In this document: positions 14,066 through 14,888 of the stretch, piece by piece
Layout of the letters: each line of letters begins with the position of its first letter
Position numbering within the stretch: position 1 is the stretch's first letter
From: Bacteriovoracaceae bacterium UBA4096
Lineage (GTDB): Bacteria; Bdellovibrionota; Bacteriovoracia; Bacteriovoracales; Bacteriovoracaceae
Direction of reading: 5' to 3'
Length of the DNA stretch: 14,888 bases
NCBI GenBank assembly: GCA_002381945.1
Contig: DFXY01000026.1
Span: forward strand, 176,201-191,088
Program-made: the position numbers and the translations under genes
Notes under the pieces: model-generated
The model's input: only the letters and a program-made list of their open reading frames with translations
Told to the model about the DNA's origin: nothing
Database searches by the model: none

Positions 14066-14116
14066 ATCTGCTTCCTCGCTTTATGCTATATTGAAGCATA
14101 AAAATTGAGGTTCACT

Positions 14117-14827
14117 ATGGATAAATCCCGTATCATTGATTGCGAAAAATGTACCAATAAAGAAAAGAGCGTCTTTTGTGGTCTGGAAGATGCCCCACTC
14201 TCTAGTATTAGCCATAACAAAGTTATGAATAATTACAAGAAGGGTCACACCATTTTTTTCCAGGGCAATCCTCCTTTTGGTCTATTCTGCATCAATGAGG
14301 GTAAAGTAAAAATCGCCAAGATTGGTAACGATGGCAAAGAATCAATTATCAGAATTGCAGGTCCAGGTGATGTTCTAGGTCATAGAAGTTTATTCAGCAG
14401 AGAAAACTACACAGCTACCGCTACCGTAATTGAAGACGCGTCTGTTTGTTTTATCGATAAAAAATTCATCTATAAAGTGCTTCATGACGAGCCATCTCTT
14501 GCCATTAACATGATTCAAAAACTCAGTCGCGAAATGGGGATCGCAGAGGCACGCAGTACCTCTATGGTTCAAAAGAATGTGTGTGAAAGGCTCGCTGAAC
14601 TGCTTCTCTCTCTTATGAAAGCTTATGGTGTTCAGGAAGAAGGTAGATGGCGCCTTAACATCAAACTTACTAGAGAGGAAATTGCATCTATTATTGGGAC
14701 GGCCAATGAAACAGTCATACGTTTTATTTCAGATTTCAAACATGAAGGTTTAATTGAGCAGGAAGGTAAAACTCTTTATATCCTGGATGAGAAGCGACTC
14801 CTTCAATTCGCAAACTTAAACTATTAA
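14117..14827 (+). CDS. Crp/Fnr-family transcriptional regulator with FNR-like cysteines
   Basis: DNA-binding regulator predicted to sense O2, NO or redox through an Fe-S cluster and to control this region. The start is the ATG at 14117, with GAGG six bases upstream; an in-frame TTG at 14105 would overlap that site. Its 236 residues comprise an N-terminal cysteine group (C9-x2-C12-x8-C21), a cyclic-nucleotide-type beta-roll (about 30-120), a dimer helix and a winged HTH (about 183-225). C111 in ASVCFIDKKF aligns with the fourth cluster cysteine of E. coli FNR, so all four ligands may be present, although C12-C21 is wider than FNR's x5 spacing. The recognition helix reads N197-E-T-V-I-R202 where FNR has V-E-T-I-S-R and CRP has R-E-T-V-G-R. 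The conserved E and R fit a TGA core. It has its own TGA-N6-TCA site and is probably autoregulated. Confidence 0.88.
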   Translation: MDKSRIIDCEKCTNKEKSVFCGLEDAPLSSISHNKVMNNYKKGHTIFFQGNPPFGLFCINEGKVKIAKIGNDGKESIIRIAGPGDVLGHRSLFSRENYTATATVIEDASVCFIDKKFIYKVLHDEPSLAINMIQKLSREMGIAEARSTSMVQKNVCERLAELLLSLMKAYGVQEEGRWRLNIKLTREEIASIIGTANETVIRFISDFKHEGLIEQEGKTLYILDEKRLLQFANLNY

Positions 14828-14835
14828 CTCTTGAA

Positions 14836-14888
14836 ATGAAGAAAAGTTTAAATAAACTTCAGCCAGAAGATCTTTCCTTTTTTCAATC
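14836..14888 (+). CDS. Probable start of another gene (3' end beyond window)
   Basis: An open frame from the ATG eight bases after the regulator's stop codon runs to the window edge and reads MKKSLNKLQPEDLSFFQ. The lysine-rich start and soluble composition look like a genuine N-terminus. Only 17 codons are visible, and no clear ribosome-binding site precedes the ATG. The product cannot be identified. Confidence 0.45.
   Translation, partial: MKKSLNKLQPEDLSFFQ

Noticed and set aside
14844..14859. Inverted repeat AAGTTTA-AA-TAAACTT after the regulator gene as a terminator
   Set aside because: The stem is all but GC-free with a two-base loop and no following T run, and it lies within the probable start of the next gene.
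1..14888. CRISPR arrays, tRNA/rRNA genes, transposase or phage genes
   Set aside because: No spaced direct repeats, cloverleaf-like segments or mobile-element proteins were seen by eye. A computed scan was not possible.

Overview
The window is AT-rich bacterial DNA holding a compact anaerobic-respiration and redox island. Gene content, the FNR-type regulation and the mix of proteobacterial families suggest a member of Bdellovibrionota (Bacteriovorax/Peredibacter-like) or a related 'delta'-type proteobacterium. This placement comes from protein character only and is low confidence. No rRNA, tRNA, CRISPR array, insertion sequence or prophage gene was seen. Genes are tightly packed, and no gene-free stretch exceeds about 110 bases.

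Layout: (1) 1-1677, the 3' part of a nitrate/nitrite transporter of the NarK family fused to a C-terminal DoxX-like membrane domain. (2) 1625-2897, on the minus strand, a DGC-type cysteine-rich protein translationally coupled to a YhcC-like radical SAM protein. (3) 2996-5014, oxygen-independent coproporphyrinogen III oxidase HemN followed by a hemerythrin-like protein. (4) 4997-6265, on the minus strand, an outer-membrane beta-barrel porin. (5) 6372-7214, heme A synthase CtaA. (6) 7303-11921, a five-gene operon: a NarI/HdrE-like membrane cytochrome b with a C-terminal Cys4 motif, a NasA/NarB-type molybdopterin nitrate reductase, a four-cluster [4Fe-4S] electron-transfer subunit, a Tat-anchored Rieske protein and a small two-helix membrane protein. 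(7) 11980-13152, an FAD-dependent amine/amino-acid oxidoreductase (DAO superfamily). (8) 13218-14046, a small protein of a family often labelled 'ribonucleotide reductase subunit alpha', plus a paired-CBS protein. (9) 14117-14827, a Crp/Fnr regulator with FNR-like cysteines. (10) 14836 to the end, the probable start of another gene.

How it fits together: nitrate would pass the porin and the NarK-DoxX transporter and be reduced in the cytoplasm by the NasA-like enzyme. Electrons would come from the quinol pool through the cytochrome b and the [4Fe-4S] subunit. The wiring of this complex (an assimilatory-type catalytic subunit with a quinol-linked module and a Rieske protein) matches neither the classical NarGHI nor the NasAB layout. 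HemN and CtaA supply hemes, and hemerythrin may sense or buffer O2 or NO. No nitrite reductase is visible in the window.

The strongest overlooked signal is regulatory. Six palindromes of the form TGA-N6-TCA (best form CTGAC-N4-GTCAG) lie upstream of nearly every transcription unit here. Each is placed so that a plausible -10 box begins 28.5-29.5 bp from the palindrome centre, the geometry of a class II CRP/FNR activator site at about -41.5. Two sites sit between divergent genes and could serve both. For hemN and the FAD oxidoreductase the predicted transcription start falls on the A of the ATG, and no well-placed Shine-Dalgarno sequence is present, so these mRNAs are predicted to be leaderless. 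The Fnr-like gene at 14117 carries the same site and is the natural candidate regulator.
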